A stretch of DNA of 64,000 bases from Alistipes finegoldii DSM 17242. Lineage in GTDB: Bacteria > Bacteroidota > Bacteroidia > Bacteroidales > Rikenellaceae. Made by a program: the position numbers and the translations under genes. This document shows, in pieces, positions 49,593 through 58,199 of the stretch. How positions within the stretch are numbered: the first letter of the stretch is position 1; each line of letters opens with the position of its first letter. The notes below the pieces were generated by a model. The model was not told where the DNA came from. It did no database searches and was given only the letters and a program-made list of their open reading frames with translations. Location: NCBI RefSeq assembly GCF_000265365.1, contig NC_018011.1, forward strand, positions 3,613,501 to 3,677,500. Direction: 5' to 3'.

Positions 49593-50645
49593 TTACGCGA
49601 TCGTCACTTCGGGATCGAGATATACGTCCTGAATGGCGTTGAGCAGGGCTATGCCTTCGTCCATGGGCCGCTGGAAAGCCTTGCGGCCGCTGATGAGACC
49701 CATGCCGCCGGCGCGTTTGTTCACCACGGCCGTCATGACGGCCTCCTGCAGATCGGACGCGCCGTGCGACTCGCCGCCCGAATTAATCAGCCCCACGCGG
49801 CCCATATAGCCGTTGGCCACCTGATAGCGGCAAAGGTCGATGGGGTGGTCGGTGGTCAGCTTCGTGTAAACCTCGTCGCGGGTCTTGCCGAAACCGATGG
49901 CGCGGAAACCGCCGTTGTTCTCCGGAAGCTTCTGCTTCACGATGTCGGCCTTGATGGTCACGCCCAAGTGATTCGCCTGCCCCGTGAGGTCGGCCGAAGC
50001 GTGGTAATCGACGCCGTCCTTCCTGAAGCTCCCGTTGCGCAGGTAACACCACAGGATCGTCGCCATGCCCAGCTCGTGGGCATAATCGAACGCCTCGGCG
50101 ATCTCGACCAACTGGCGGCGGCTCTCCTCCGAGCCGAAATAGATCGTGGCGCCGACGGCGGCGGCGCCCATGTTCCAAGCGTCGCGCACGGTGCCGAACA
50201 TCACCTGATCGTAGGAATTGGGGTAGGAGAGCAGTTCGTTGTGGTTGAGTTTCACGATGAACGGAATCCTGTGCGCGTATTTGCGCGCCACGGCGCCCAG
50301 CACGCCGAAGGTCGAAGCCACGGCGTTGCAGCCGCCCTCGACAGCCAGCTTCACGATATTCTCCGGATCGAAATAGGCCGGATTCGGAGCGAACGACGCG
50401 CCGGCCGCATGTTCGATGCCCTGATCCACGGGCAGGATCGACACATAGCCCGTACCGGCCAGACGGCCGTGGGAGAGTATCCACTGCAGGCTGCCGAGAG
50501 TGCGGATATTGCGGTCGGACTCCATCCAGACCCGGTCGACGGTGTCGGGCGCGGGAAGATACAGCAGTTTCTTGTCGATGGTCCGGCACACATGGGAAAG
50601 GTAGTATTCGGCCTTTTCCCCAAGAATTTCAATCGTCTTGCTCAT
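49593..50645 (-). CDS. fbaB: class I fructose-bisphosphate aldolase (FbaB/DhnA type), 350 aa
   Basis: It cleaves fructose-1,6-bisphosphate through a Schiff base. The sequence shows SILPVDQGIEHAAGASFAPNP, FIVKLNHNELLSYP, GATIYFGSEESRRQLVEIA, ITIKADIVKQKLPE (Lys region; seen as VTIKADIVKQKLP), and LINSGGES for phosphate binding. Length of 350 equals E. coli FbaB. ATG at 50645 begins MSKTIEILGEKAEYYLSH; the longer frame runs into the upstream intergenic region. It is the first gene of the operon. Confidence 0.94.
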   Translation of the reverse strand: MSKTIEILGEKAEYYLSHVCRTIDKKLLYLPAPDTVDRVWMESDRNIRTLGSLQWILSHGRLAGTGYVSILPVDQGIEHAAGASFAPNPAYFDPENIVKLAVEGGCNAVASTFGVLGAVARKYAHRIPFIVKLNHNELLSYPNSYDQVMFGTVRDAWNMGAAAVGATIYFGSEESRRQLVEIAEAFDYAHELGMATILWCYLRNGSFRKDGVDYHASADLTGQANHLGVTIKADIVKQKLPENNGGFRAIGFGKTRDEVYTKLTTDHPIDLCRYQVANGYMGRVGLINSGGESHGASDLQEAVMTAVVNKRAGGMGLISGRKAFQRPMDEGIALLNAIQDVYLDPEVTIA

Positions 50646-50708
50646 AATCTTTCGTATTTTACGACATGCCCTGCAATTCAGGGTCCAAACACGACAGACG
50701 GCGCGAAA

Positions 50709-50732
50709 CAAAAACTGCCCCGGTATCGGGGC
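50709..50732 (-). terminator. terminator of the AraC gene at 50736
   Basis: On the minus strand GCCCCG-ATAC-CGGGGC is followed by a T-run (A-run on the plus strand at 50710-50714). Confidence 0.8.
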
Positions 50733-50735
50733 TGC

Positions 50736-51584
50736 TTATTTTTTCGTGTTGCGGTACTCGGTGGGAGACTCGCCCGTATGCTTCTTGAAATAACGCCCCA
50801 GATAGGACTGGTCGGGAAAATGCAGGCGGTAGGCGATCTCCTGCACCGACAGATCCGTCGACTGCAGGAGCATCTTGATCTCCAGCAGCACCGAGCGGTC
50901 GATGAACTCCTTGGCCGAGCTATGCGCGATATTGCGCACGATGGTCGAGAGATAACGTGTCGAAATGCAGAGTTTGTCGGCATAGAACGACACCTCGCGC
51001 TGCTGCGAACTGTGTTCGTGCACCAGCGCGACGAAACGGTGGAAAAGCTCCGTCTGGCGCGTCGTCGTTTCGGGCGTCTGCTGCTGCATGTTGGCGTAAC
51101 GCTGCAATTTGTCGTAAATCTCCAGCAGCACGTTCTGCAGGCGGTTGCGGATGATCGTATTGCGGAACACATTGTTGCGGTCGCGGTAGGTGTATGCGGC
51201 CATCTGAAACCAAGTACTGGCGCCTTCCACGATGCGGGCGGGCGGATAGGTGATCGGATTTTCGCGCAGGATTCTGAAAAACGACGGTTCGAGACGGAAA
51301 CCGGCTTCGGCGAAAAGGTCGCGCGAGAAGGCGCAGAAGGTCATCCGGAAATCCTCCGTGCGGTTGGTCAGCATCAGCAGCGAGCCGGGCAGCACCAGAA
51401 TCAGCGTGTTGCGCCGCACCTGACCGCAATATTGGTTTACGGTGGCGTCGGCGCTGCCCTTGCGGCAGTAGAGAATCGCCCCGCCTTCGCAGCGGCTCGC
51501 ATAATTGCCGAAAAAGGCGAAATCGGACTCTCCGACGACGAACTGTTCTTCCGGTGTGGTTATTATGGGGTTAGTCGCTGACAT
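50736..51584 (-). CDS. AraC-family transcriptional regulator, 282 aa
   Basis: A sensor-like N-terminal cupin (~10-165; GGAILYCRKGSADATVNQY, RNTLILVLPGSLLML) is followed by a double helix-turn-helix (YADKLCISTRYLSTIVRNIA, then VQEIAYRLHFPDQSYLGRYFKKHTGESPTEYR). The start at ATG 51584 (MSATNPIITTPEEQ) is preferred over an in-frame ATG at 51623. It is divergent from the RND efflux operon and may be its activator. The inducer is unknown. Confidence 0.93.
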   Translation of the reverse strand: MSATNPIITTPEEQFVVGESDFAFFGNYASRCEGGAILYCRKGSADATVNQYCGQVRRNTLILVLPGSLLMLTNRTEDFRMTFCAFSRDLFAEAGFRLEPSFFRILRENPITYPPARIVEGASTWFQMAAYTYRDRNNVFRNTIIRNRLQNVLLEIYDKLQRYANMQQQTPETTTRQTELFHRFVALVHEHSSQQREVSFYADKLCISTRYLSTIVRNIAHSSAKEFIDRSVLLEIKMLLQSTDLSVQEIAYRLHFPDQSYLGRYFKKHTGESPTEYRNTKK

Positions 51585-51690
51585 AACAATTCTTTTTTCG
51601 AACAAATTTAACGCTTTTTTCATTAATTTCCTAAATTTTGTTCCGGAAAACACCAACACTGTTCGCAATATAATGGCACATCGTCGGCCT

Positions 51691-51716
51691 TTTTACGGTA
51701 CTTTTGCACCGTAAAA
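51691..51716 (+). promoter_or_regulatory. efflux promoter -7 box inside a perfect palindrome
   Basis: TTTTACGGT (51691-51699) and ACCGTAAAA (51708-51716) form a perfect 9-bp inverted repeat around TACTTTTG (51699-51706), the -7 element of the RND operon. A dimeric repressor bound here would block RNA polymerase. The TetR coded at the end of the operon is the obvious candidate. Confidence 0.7.
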
Positions 51717-51746
51717 AGTTTTTTTAGTTTAAAAAAGAGGAGAATT

Positions 51747-52904
51747 ATGAAGCAAACATTTGTGAAAGCAGCCGTCATGGCCTGCTTCATGGCAGCCGTT
51801 TCGTGCGGACAGGCACCGACGGCAATGGGCCCCGCGGAATACGCCGTGATGACCATAGCCACTACCGACCGCGAAATCCCGATCAACTACTCGGCGACCA
51901 TCCGCGGACGTCAGGACATCGCCATCTATCCGCAGGTTTCGGGAACCATCTTCGAACTCTGCGTAAACGAGGGTCAGACCGTTTCGAAAGGCCAGCCCCT
52001 TTTCATCATAGATCAGGTGCCGTACAAAGCGGCGCTGCAGACCGCAGAAGCCAACGTGGCGGCTGCCAAAGCCGGCGTAGCCACGGCGCAGCTCACCTAC
52101 GACAGCAAAAAGGAGCTTTACGCCAAGAACGTGGTTTCGCAGTACGACCTGCTGACGGCCGAAAACACGCTGCTGACCGCCAAGGCCCAACTCGCGCAGG
52201 CCGAAGCGCAGCGCGTAAACGCCGCCAACAACCTCTCCTATACGGTCGTGAAGGCTCCGGCCAACGGCGTGGTGGGAACGCTGCCGTACCGTGTCGGCGC
52301 GCTGGTCAGCGCATCGATTCCGCAGCCGCTGACGACCGTATCGGACAACTCGGACGTATACGTCTACTTCTCGATGACCGAGAACCAGCTGCTCAACCTG
52401 ACCCGTCAGTACGGTTCGATCGCCAACACGCTCAAGAACATGCCCGACGTACGGCTGGTGCTCAACGACGGTTCGGTCTATGACCGGACGGGCCGCATCG
52501 AGTCGATCAGCGGCGTCATCGACACCTCGACGGGCAGCGTACAGCTGCGCGCCGTGTTCCCCAATGCGGACGGCCTGCTCCATAGCGGCGGCGCCGGCAG
52601 CGTGATCGTGCCCAACATCCACAAAGACTGCGTAGTCGTACCGCAGGTGGCGACCTTCGAACTGCAGAACAAGGTATACGTATATAAGGTAGAGGACGGC
52701 AAAGCCACATCGTCGATGATCGACGTGGAGAAGATCAACAACGGCAGAGAGTATATCGTCAAGTCCGGACTTACGCCGGGCGACGTGATCGTTGCCGAAG
52801 GCGTAGGTCTGCTGCGTGAAGGTACGCCCATTGTCGTCAAGGGGCAGGGCGCCGCAGCACAGACAGCTCCTGAGGCCGCAACCCAAACCGAAAAGGAGGA
52901 ATAA
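51747..52904 (+). CDS. RND efflux periplasmic adaptor (MFP) lipoprotein, 385 aa
   Basis: The signal peptide has lipobox MAAVSC (Cys20). The HlyD/AcrA-type layout is visible: barrel-sandwich IYPQVSGTIFELCVNEGQTVSKGQPLF, a helical hairpin (~95-165, Ala-rich), VKAPANGVVGTLPYRVGALVS, beta barrel (SMTENQLLNL, LRAVFPNADGLLHSGG) and membrane-proximal end. It links the RND pump to the outer-membrane channel. First gene of the operon; the end lies 3 nt before the pump gene. Confidence 0.95.
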   Translation: MKQTFVKAAVMACFMAAVSCGQAPTAMGPAEYAVMTIATTDREIPINYSATIRGRQDIAIYPQVSGTIFELCVNEGQTVSKGQPLFIIDQVPYKAALQTAEANVAAAKAGVATAQLTYDSKKELYAKNVVSQYDLLTAENTLLTAKAQLAQAEAQRVNAANNLSYTVVKAPANGVVGTLPYRVGALVSASIPQPLTTVSDNSDVYVYFSMTENQLLNLTRQYGSIANTLKNMPDVRLVLNDGSVYDRTGRIESISGVIDTSTGSVQLRAVFPNADGLLHSGGAGSVIVPNIHKDCVVVPQVATFELQNKVYVYKVEDGKATSSMIDVEKINNGREYIVKSGLTPGDVIVAEGVGLLREGTPIVVKGQGAAAQTAPEAATQTEKEE

Positions 52905-52907
52905 CCT

Positions 52908-55900
52908 ATGACACTGAAACATTTTATCGAACGACCCGTACTGGCGTCGGTCATATCCATCGTAATCGTAATCGCCGGTCTTATCGGTCTCGCGACGCTG
53001 CCCGTCGAGCAGTATCCCGACATCGCTCCCCCGACGGTGATGGTGCGCGCCTCCTATCCGGGAGCCAGCGCAGAGACCATCCAGAAATCGGTCATCGTAC
53101 CGCTCGAACAAGCTATCAACGGGGTGGAGGACATGACCTATATGACCTCCAGCGCCGCAGTCGGCAGCGCATCCGTAACGGTTTACTTCCGTCAGGGAAT
53201 CAATGCCGACATGGCCGCCGTCAACGTGCAGAACCGAATATCGCGCGCTACCGGACAGCTGCCCTCGGAGGTGACGCAGATCGGTGTGACCACCATGAAG
53301 CGCCAAACCTCCATGGTGAAAATATTCTCGCTTTACAGCCCCGACGACTCCTACGACGAGACGTTCCTGTCGAACTATCTGAAGATCAACATCGAGCCGC
53401 GCGTTCTCCGTATCGCGGGCGTCGGCGAAGCCTTCACGCTGGGAGCCGACTACTCGATGCGTATCTGGCTCAAGCCCGACGTGATGGCCCAGTACAAGCT
53501 CATCCCGTCGGACGTAACGGCGGCCCTCGCCGAGCAGAACATCGAGTCGGCAACCGGTACGCTGGGTGAAAACTCGCAGAACACGTTCCAGTATACGATG
53601 AAGTACCGCGGACGTCTGATGACTCCGGAGGAATTCGGGGAAATCGTACTCCTCGCACAACCCGACGGTACGATCCTGCACCTGAAAGACGTCGCCGACA
53701 TCGAGTTGGGCAGCGAATCCTATGCCTACAAGGGCTACACCAACGGCCATCCGGGCGTTAGCACGATGGTCTTCCAGACTGCCGGTTCGAACGCCACGCA
53801 GGTCGTCAACGAGATCAACGCACTGCTCAAAGAGGTCGAAAGCGAACTGCCCAAAGGCGTCGCCATCGCACACCTGCAGAGCGTGAACGACTTCCTCTAC
53901 GCCTCGATCAACGAAGTGATCAAGACGCTGATCGAAGCCATCCTGCTCGTTATCCTCGTGGTATACGTCTTCCTGCAGGATATCCGTTCGACGCTGATCC
54001 CCACGATCTCGATCCTCGTGGCGCTGGTCGGAACCTTCGCGTTCCTCTCGGTGGCCGGGTTCTCGATCAACCTGCTGACGCTCTTCGCGCTCGTCCTTGC
54101 CATCGGTACGGTCGTCGACGACGCCATTATCGTGGTGGAGGCTGTCCAAGCGCGTTTCGACGTGGGATATAAGTCCTCCTATATGGCAACCATCGACGCC
54201 ATGTCGGGTATCACCTCGGCGATCATCACCTCGACGCTGGTCTTCATGGCCGTGTTCATTCCCGTAGCCATGATGGGCGGAACGTCGGGCGTATTCTACA
54301 CGCAGTTCGGCATCACGATGGCCGTGGCCGTCGGTATCTCGGCGATCAACGCCCTTACGCTCTCCCCGGCCCTCTGCGCACTGCTCCTCAAACCGTATCT
54401 CGACGAGAACGGCGAAATGCGCGACAACTTCGCGGCACGCTTCCGCAAGGCTTTCAACAGCGGATTCAGCGCCATGATCAACAAATACAAGCACGGCGTA
54501 CTGCTCTTCATCAAGCACAAATGGCTGATGTGGTCCACGCTCGGACTGGCGTTCGCCGCCCTTGTCTTACTGATGAACACCACGAAGACGGGTCTGGTGC
54601 CCGACGAGGACCAAGGTACGATCATGGTCAACGTCACAACGGCTCCGGGCACTTCGCTCGCCGAAACGCATCAGGTCATGGAAGAGGTCTCCGCCCGCAT
54701 CAAGGCCATTCCCCAGATCAGGGACTTCATGCAGGTGGCCGGCTACGGTATGATCGCCGGTCAGGGCTCGTCCTACGGTATGTGTATCATCAAGCTGAAG
54801 GATTGGGAGGAACGTCCCGAAAAAACGGATGCCGTAAACGCGGTCATCGGTCAGATCTACGGACGCACGGCCGATATCAAGAACGCGCAGATCTTCGCCG
54901 TGGCGCCGCCGATGATTTCGGGTTACGGCACCTCGACCGGCTTCTCCATGCACCTGCAGGATAAGTCGGACGGCAGCCTGACCGACTTCTACAACATCTA
55001 CCTGCGGTTCATCGGAGCGCTGAACCAGCGTCCGGAGATCGCAATGGCCTACTCGACCTTCAACATCAACTTCCCGCAGTACGTCGTAAGCATCGACGCG
55101 GCGAAGGCCAAACGCGCCGGCGTATCGCCCAACGCGATTCTCTCGACGCTTTCGGGTTACTACGGCGGCCAGTACGTTTCGAACGTCAACCGCTTCTCGA
55201 AGATGTACTATGTGACGATTCAGTCCGACCCGAAATACCGTCTCAACACCGAGTCGCTCAATAACGTCTTCGTGCGTACGAACAACGGGGAGATGGCTCC
55301 GCTGGGACAGTTCGTGGACCTGACGAGGGTTTACAGCTCCGAAGTGCTCAACCGCTTCAACATGTACAGCTCGATCGCCGTGAACGGCACCGCCGCCGAC
55401 GGATATTCGTCGGGCGACGCCATCCGCGCCATTCAGGAAGTCGCGGCGCAGGTGCTCCCGAAAGGCTACGGTTACGACTTCGACGGCATCACCCGCGAGG
55501 AGGCGCAGACAGGCAGCAACACGACGATCATCTTCGGCATCTGTCTCCTGCTGATCTACCTCATCCTGAGCGCTCTGTACGAGAGCTTCCTGATTCCGTT
55601 CGCCGTCATTCTCTCCGTGCCGTGCGGTCTGCTGGGTTCGTTCCTCTTCGCCAAGATGATGGGGCTGGAGAACAATATCTACCTGCAGACGGGTATCATC
55701 ATGCTGATCGGTCTGCTTTCGAAGACCGCCATCCTGATTACGGAGTACGCCGCCGACCGACGCGCCGCGGGCATGAGCCTCACGCAGGCCGCCGTATCCG
55801 CCGCCAAGGCCCGTCTCCGTCCTATCCTGATGACCGTCCTCACCTGCGTATTCGGTATGATTCCGCTGGTGTTCTCGCACGGTGTGGGCGCCAACGGCAA

Positions 55901-56087
55901 CTCCACCCTCGGTTCGGGTGTCGTGGGAGGTATGATCGTCGGAACGCTGGCGCTGCTGTTCCTCGTACCGACGCTGTTCATCGTCTTCCAGACCCTGCAG
56001 GAGAAGGTCAAGCCGCTGGAGTTCGATCCCGATCCGCAGTGGGCCGTGCGCGCCGAGCTGGAGGAGTGTAAAAACGAGAAAGAGTAA
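52908..56087 (+). CDS. RND efflux pump, HAE1 (AcrB-like), 1059 aa
   Basis: Twelve transmembrane helices and two large periplasmic loops are visible. The N-terminus MTLKHFIERPVLASVISIVI is typical. The proton-relay Asp pair appears in helix 4 (LVLAIGTVVDDAIIVVEAV). The second half ends with ILSVPCGLLGSFLFAKMMG and LLSKTAILITEYAADRRAAG. Length is normal. It pumps drugs, bile acids or fatty acids out with the adaptor and the TolC-like channel. Substrates cannot be read from sequence. Confidence 0.97.
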   Translation: MTLKHFIERPVLASVISIVIVIAGLIGLATLPVEQYPDIAPPTVMVRASYPGASAETIQKSVIVPLEQAINGVEDMTYMTSSAAVGSASVTVYFRQGINADMAAVNVQNRISRATGQLPSEVTQIGVTTMKRQTSMVKIFSLYSPDDSYDETFLSNYLKINIEPRVLRIAGVGEAFTLGADYSMRIWLKPDVMAQYKLIPSDVTAALAEQNIESATGTLGENSQNTFQYTMKYRGRLMTPEEFGEIVLLAQPDGTILHLKDVADIELGSESYAYKGYTNGHPGVSTMVFQTAGSNATQVVNEINALLKEVESELPKGVAIAHLQSVNDFLYASINEVIKTLIEAILLVILVVYVFLQDIRSTLIPTISILVALVGTFAFLSVAGFSINLLTLFALVLAIGTVVDDAIIVVEAVQARFDVGYKSSYMATIDAMSGITSAIITSTLVFMAVFIPVAMMGGTSGVFYTQFGITMAVAVGISAINALTLSPALCALLLKPYLDENGEMRDNFAARFRKAFNSGFSAMINKYKHGVLLFIKHKWLMWSTLGLAFAALVLLMNTTKTGLVPDEDQGTIMVNVTTAPGTSLAETHQVMEEVSARIKAIPQIRDFMQVAGYGMIAGQGSSYGMCIIKLKDWEERPEKTDAVNAVIGQIYGRTADIKNAQIFAVAPPMISGYGTSTGFSMHLQDKSDGSLTDFYNIYLRFIGALNQRPEIAMAYSTFNINFPQYVVSIDAAKAKRAGVSPNAILSTLSGYYGGQYVSNVNRFSKMYYVTIQSDPKYRLNTESLNNVFVRTNNGEMAPLGQFVDLTRVYSSEVLNRFNMYSSIAVNGTAADGYSSGDAIRAIQEVAAQVLPKGYGYDFDGITREEAQTGSNTTIIFGICLLLIYLILSALYESFLIPFAVILSVPCGLLGSFLFAKMMGLENNIYLQTGIIMLIGLLSKTAILITEYAADRRAAGMSLTQAAVSAAKARLRPILMTVLTCVFGMIPLVFSHGVGANGNSTLGSGVVGGMIVGTLALLFLVPTLFIVFQTLQEKVKPLEFDPDPQWAVRAELEECKNEKE

Positions 56088-56091
56088 CAAG

Positions 56092-57465
56092 ATGAAAAAG
56101 CTTATTATCATACTGGCCGCAGCGGCCATGACCGGCTGCGGCATCTACAAGCCCTATACGCGTCCCGAAGTGAAAACCGACGGACTCTACGGCACGGCCG
56201 AAACCGCCGATACGATGACGATCGGCAATATCGGCTGGGAAGAGATGTTCTCTGATCCCTACCTGCAGACGCTTATCCGGCAGGGACTGGAGAACAACAC
56301 CGACCTGCAGTCGGCGCAGTGGCGGGTAAAGGAGGCCGAGGCGACGCTTAAATCGGCACGTCTGGCTTACCTGCCGTCGTTCAACTTCGCACCGCAGGGC
56401 AACCTGAGCAGTTTCGACTGGGCGACGCCGTCGAAAACCTACAACATTCCCGTGACGGCAAGCTGGCAGATCGACATTTTCAACGGTCTGACCAATGCCA
56501 AGCGCAAAGCCAAAGCGCTCTACGCCCAGAGCCGGGAGTACGAGCAGGCCGTGAAGACGCAGCTGATCTCAGGCATTGCAAACCTCTATTACACGCTGCT
56601 GATGCTCGACGGGCAATATGAGGTAACCGAGCAGACCGCCGTGAAATGGCGCGAGAGCGTGCGCACGATGCGGGCGATGAAGGAGGCCGGCATGGCCAAC
56701 GAAGCCGCCGTCGCCCAGTACGAAGGCACCTGTCTTTCGATCGAAGCGTCGCTGCACGATCTGGAATACCAGATCCGTATGGCCGAGAACAGTCTCTGCA
56801 CGCTGCTGGCCGAAGGCCCGCACCAGATCGAGCGCGGCCGGCTCGAAGGACAGCGGCTGCCCGACGACCTGACGGTGGGCGTGCCCGTACAGATGCTTTC
56901 GAACCGTCCCGACATCCGCAGCGCCGAGTATTCGCTCATGCAGTCTTACTACGCCACCAGCGAAGCACGTTCGGCCCTTTATCCCACGATCACGCTGAGC
57001 GGCACGCTCGGTTGGACCAACAACAGCGGCATGGGGATCAAGGATCCCGGCAAGATACTGTGGTCGGCAGCGGCATCGCTTCTGCAGCCGATCTTTAACG
57101 CCAATGCCAACCGCGCCCGCGTGAAGATCGCCAAGGCGCAGCAGGAGGAGACCAAGCTGGCGTTCCAGCAGGCGCTGCTCAACGCCGGCGCAGAGGTGAA
57201 CAACGCCCTTACGCAGTGCCAGTCGGCCCGCGCGAAGGCCGATCTGCGGGTACAGCAGATCGAAGCGCTGGAGCGCGCCGTGGAGAGCACGGAACTGCTG
57301 ATGAAGCATAGCAGCACGACCTATCTGGAAGTGCTGACCGCCCAGCAGTCACTGCTTTCGGCCCAGTTGTCTCAGATAGCCGACCGCTTCGACGAAATAC
57401 AAGGCGTCGTGAACCTCTATCAGGCTCTCGGCGGCGGTCGTGACATGGCTGAGGAGGCGAAATAA
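56092..57465 (+). CDS. TolC/NodT-family outer membrane efflux lipoprotein, 457 aa
   Basis: The signal peptide has lipobox AMTGC (Cys16). Two repeated coiled-coil halves are visible (NTDLQSAQWRVKEAEATLKSARLAYLPS; then NALTQCQSARAKADLRVQQI), with LLNAGAEVN between. GYN-type LSNRPDIRSAEY is the NodT family signature. It forms the outer-membrane exit channel of the tripartite pump. The gene starts 4 nt after the pump gene, and its stop overlaps the tetR start by one base (TAATG). Confidence 0.95.
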   Translation: MKKLIIILAAAAMTGCGIYKPYTRPEVKTDGLYGTAETADTMTIGNIGWEEMFSDPYLQTLIRQGLENNTDLQSAQWRVKEAEATLKSARLAYLPSFNFAPQGNLSSFDWATPSKTYNIPVTASWQIDIFNGLTNAKRKAKALYAQSREYEQAVKTQLISGIANLYYTLLMLDGQYEVTEQTAVKWRESVRTMRAMKEAGMANEAAVAQYEGTCLSIEASLHDLEYQIRMAENSLCTLLAEGPHQIERGRLEGQRLPDDLTVGVPVQMLSNRPDIRSAEYSLMQSYYATSEARSALYPTITLSGTLGWTNNSGMGIKDPGKILWSAAASLLQPIFNANANRARVKIAKAQQEETKLAFQQALLNAGAEVNNALTQCQSARAKADLRVQQIEALERAVESTELLMKHSSTTYLEVLTAQQSLLSAQLSQIADRFDEIQGVVNLYQALGGGRDMAEEAK

Positions 57466-58046
57466 TGAAGCGGGGAGCGACCAAGGAGGAGATCATCCGC
57501 ATTACACAGGCGCTCATCGCCCGGAACGGCATCCGTGCCGTCCGGGTGGATGAGATCGCCCAGACGCTGGGTATCTCCAAGCGCACCCTGTATGAAATGT
57601 TCGCCGACAAGGACGATCTGATAAACGCCTGTCTCGACGCGATGAGCAGCAAGCAGCGCGAACGCATCGCAACGTACCGGAAACAACGCAGCGGCAGCGC
57701 CCTGCAGAGGACTTTCAAGCTGGCATACGAATATATCGCCAACCTCTACATGGTCGAAAGCAGTTTCCTGTCGGACCTGCGCCATAAAATAATTTATGCG
57801 GACCATTTCGACGAACACCGCGAGTTCTGGCGCCGCGAGCTGGCGCACCACCTCGAAGCCAGCAAGGAAGAGGGGTTGCTGCTTCCCGAAATCGAGGGCG
57901 CAAGTTTTGCAGACCGCATACTGGAGACGATTCTGGAACTACGGCTCAACAACGCCACGCGAGAGGAGGTTTACCTTTTTTGCAGAACGATTCTGCGCGG
58001 TGCGGCGACCCGGCAGGGCATCGAACGCATCGACAGAAAACGATAA
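57465..58046 (+). CDS. TetR-family repressor of the efflux operon, 193 aa
   Basis: Residues ~5-55 form the TetR helix-turn-helix: IIRITQALIARNGIRAVRVD with EIAQTLGISKRTLYEMFADK. The all-helical C-terminal ligand domain follows. It is the last gene of the operon, translationally coupled to the tolC-like gene. By position it should repress this operon through the palindrome at 51691-51716, giving autoregulation. This is inference. A terminator follows. Confidence 0.93.
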   Translation: MKRGATKEEIIRITQALIARNGIRAVRVDEIAQTLGISKRTLYEMFADKDDLINACLDAMSSKQRERIATYRKQRSGSALQRTFKLAYEYIANLYMVESSFLSDLRHKIIYADHFDEHREFWRRELAHHLEASKEEGLLLPEIEGASFADRILETILELRLNNATREEVYLFCRTILRGAATRQGIERIDRKR

Positions 58047-58066
58047 ACCGTATTTCGTAACATCAG

Positions 58067-58104
58067 AACGCTTCGCAACGATTCGTTGCGGAGCGTTTTT
58101 TTCG
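58067..58104 (+). terminator. terminator of the efflux operon
   Basis: A 14-bp stem (58067-58080 with 58084-58097, one G-T pair) is followed by six T residues. Confidence 0.9.
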
Positions 58105-58145
58105 ACGGTTCAATAGAGGAAGAGGAAGGTCTCCCCACACAAAAC

Positions 58146-58172
58146 AAGCCCGCAGGAAAAACCTGCGGCCTT
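58146..58172 (-). terminator. terminator of the LruC-domain gene
   Basis: On the minus strand a stem of 11 bp with one mismatch (58162-58172 and 58146-58156) has a loop of T residues and a T-run beyond. Confidence 0.75.
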
Positions 58173-58199
58173 GCGGTTCGGAATAACCGATACGAATCT

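Noticed and set aside
51729..56144. Very long minus-strand open frames antisense to the RND genes
   Set aside because: They mirror codon bias of GC-rich genes on the plus strand, show no domain pattern, and overlap conserved efflux proteins.
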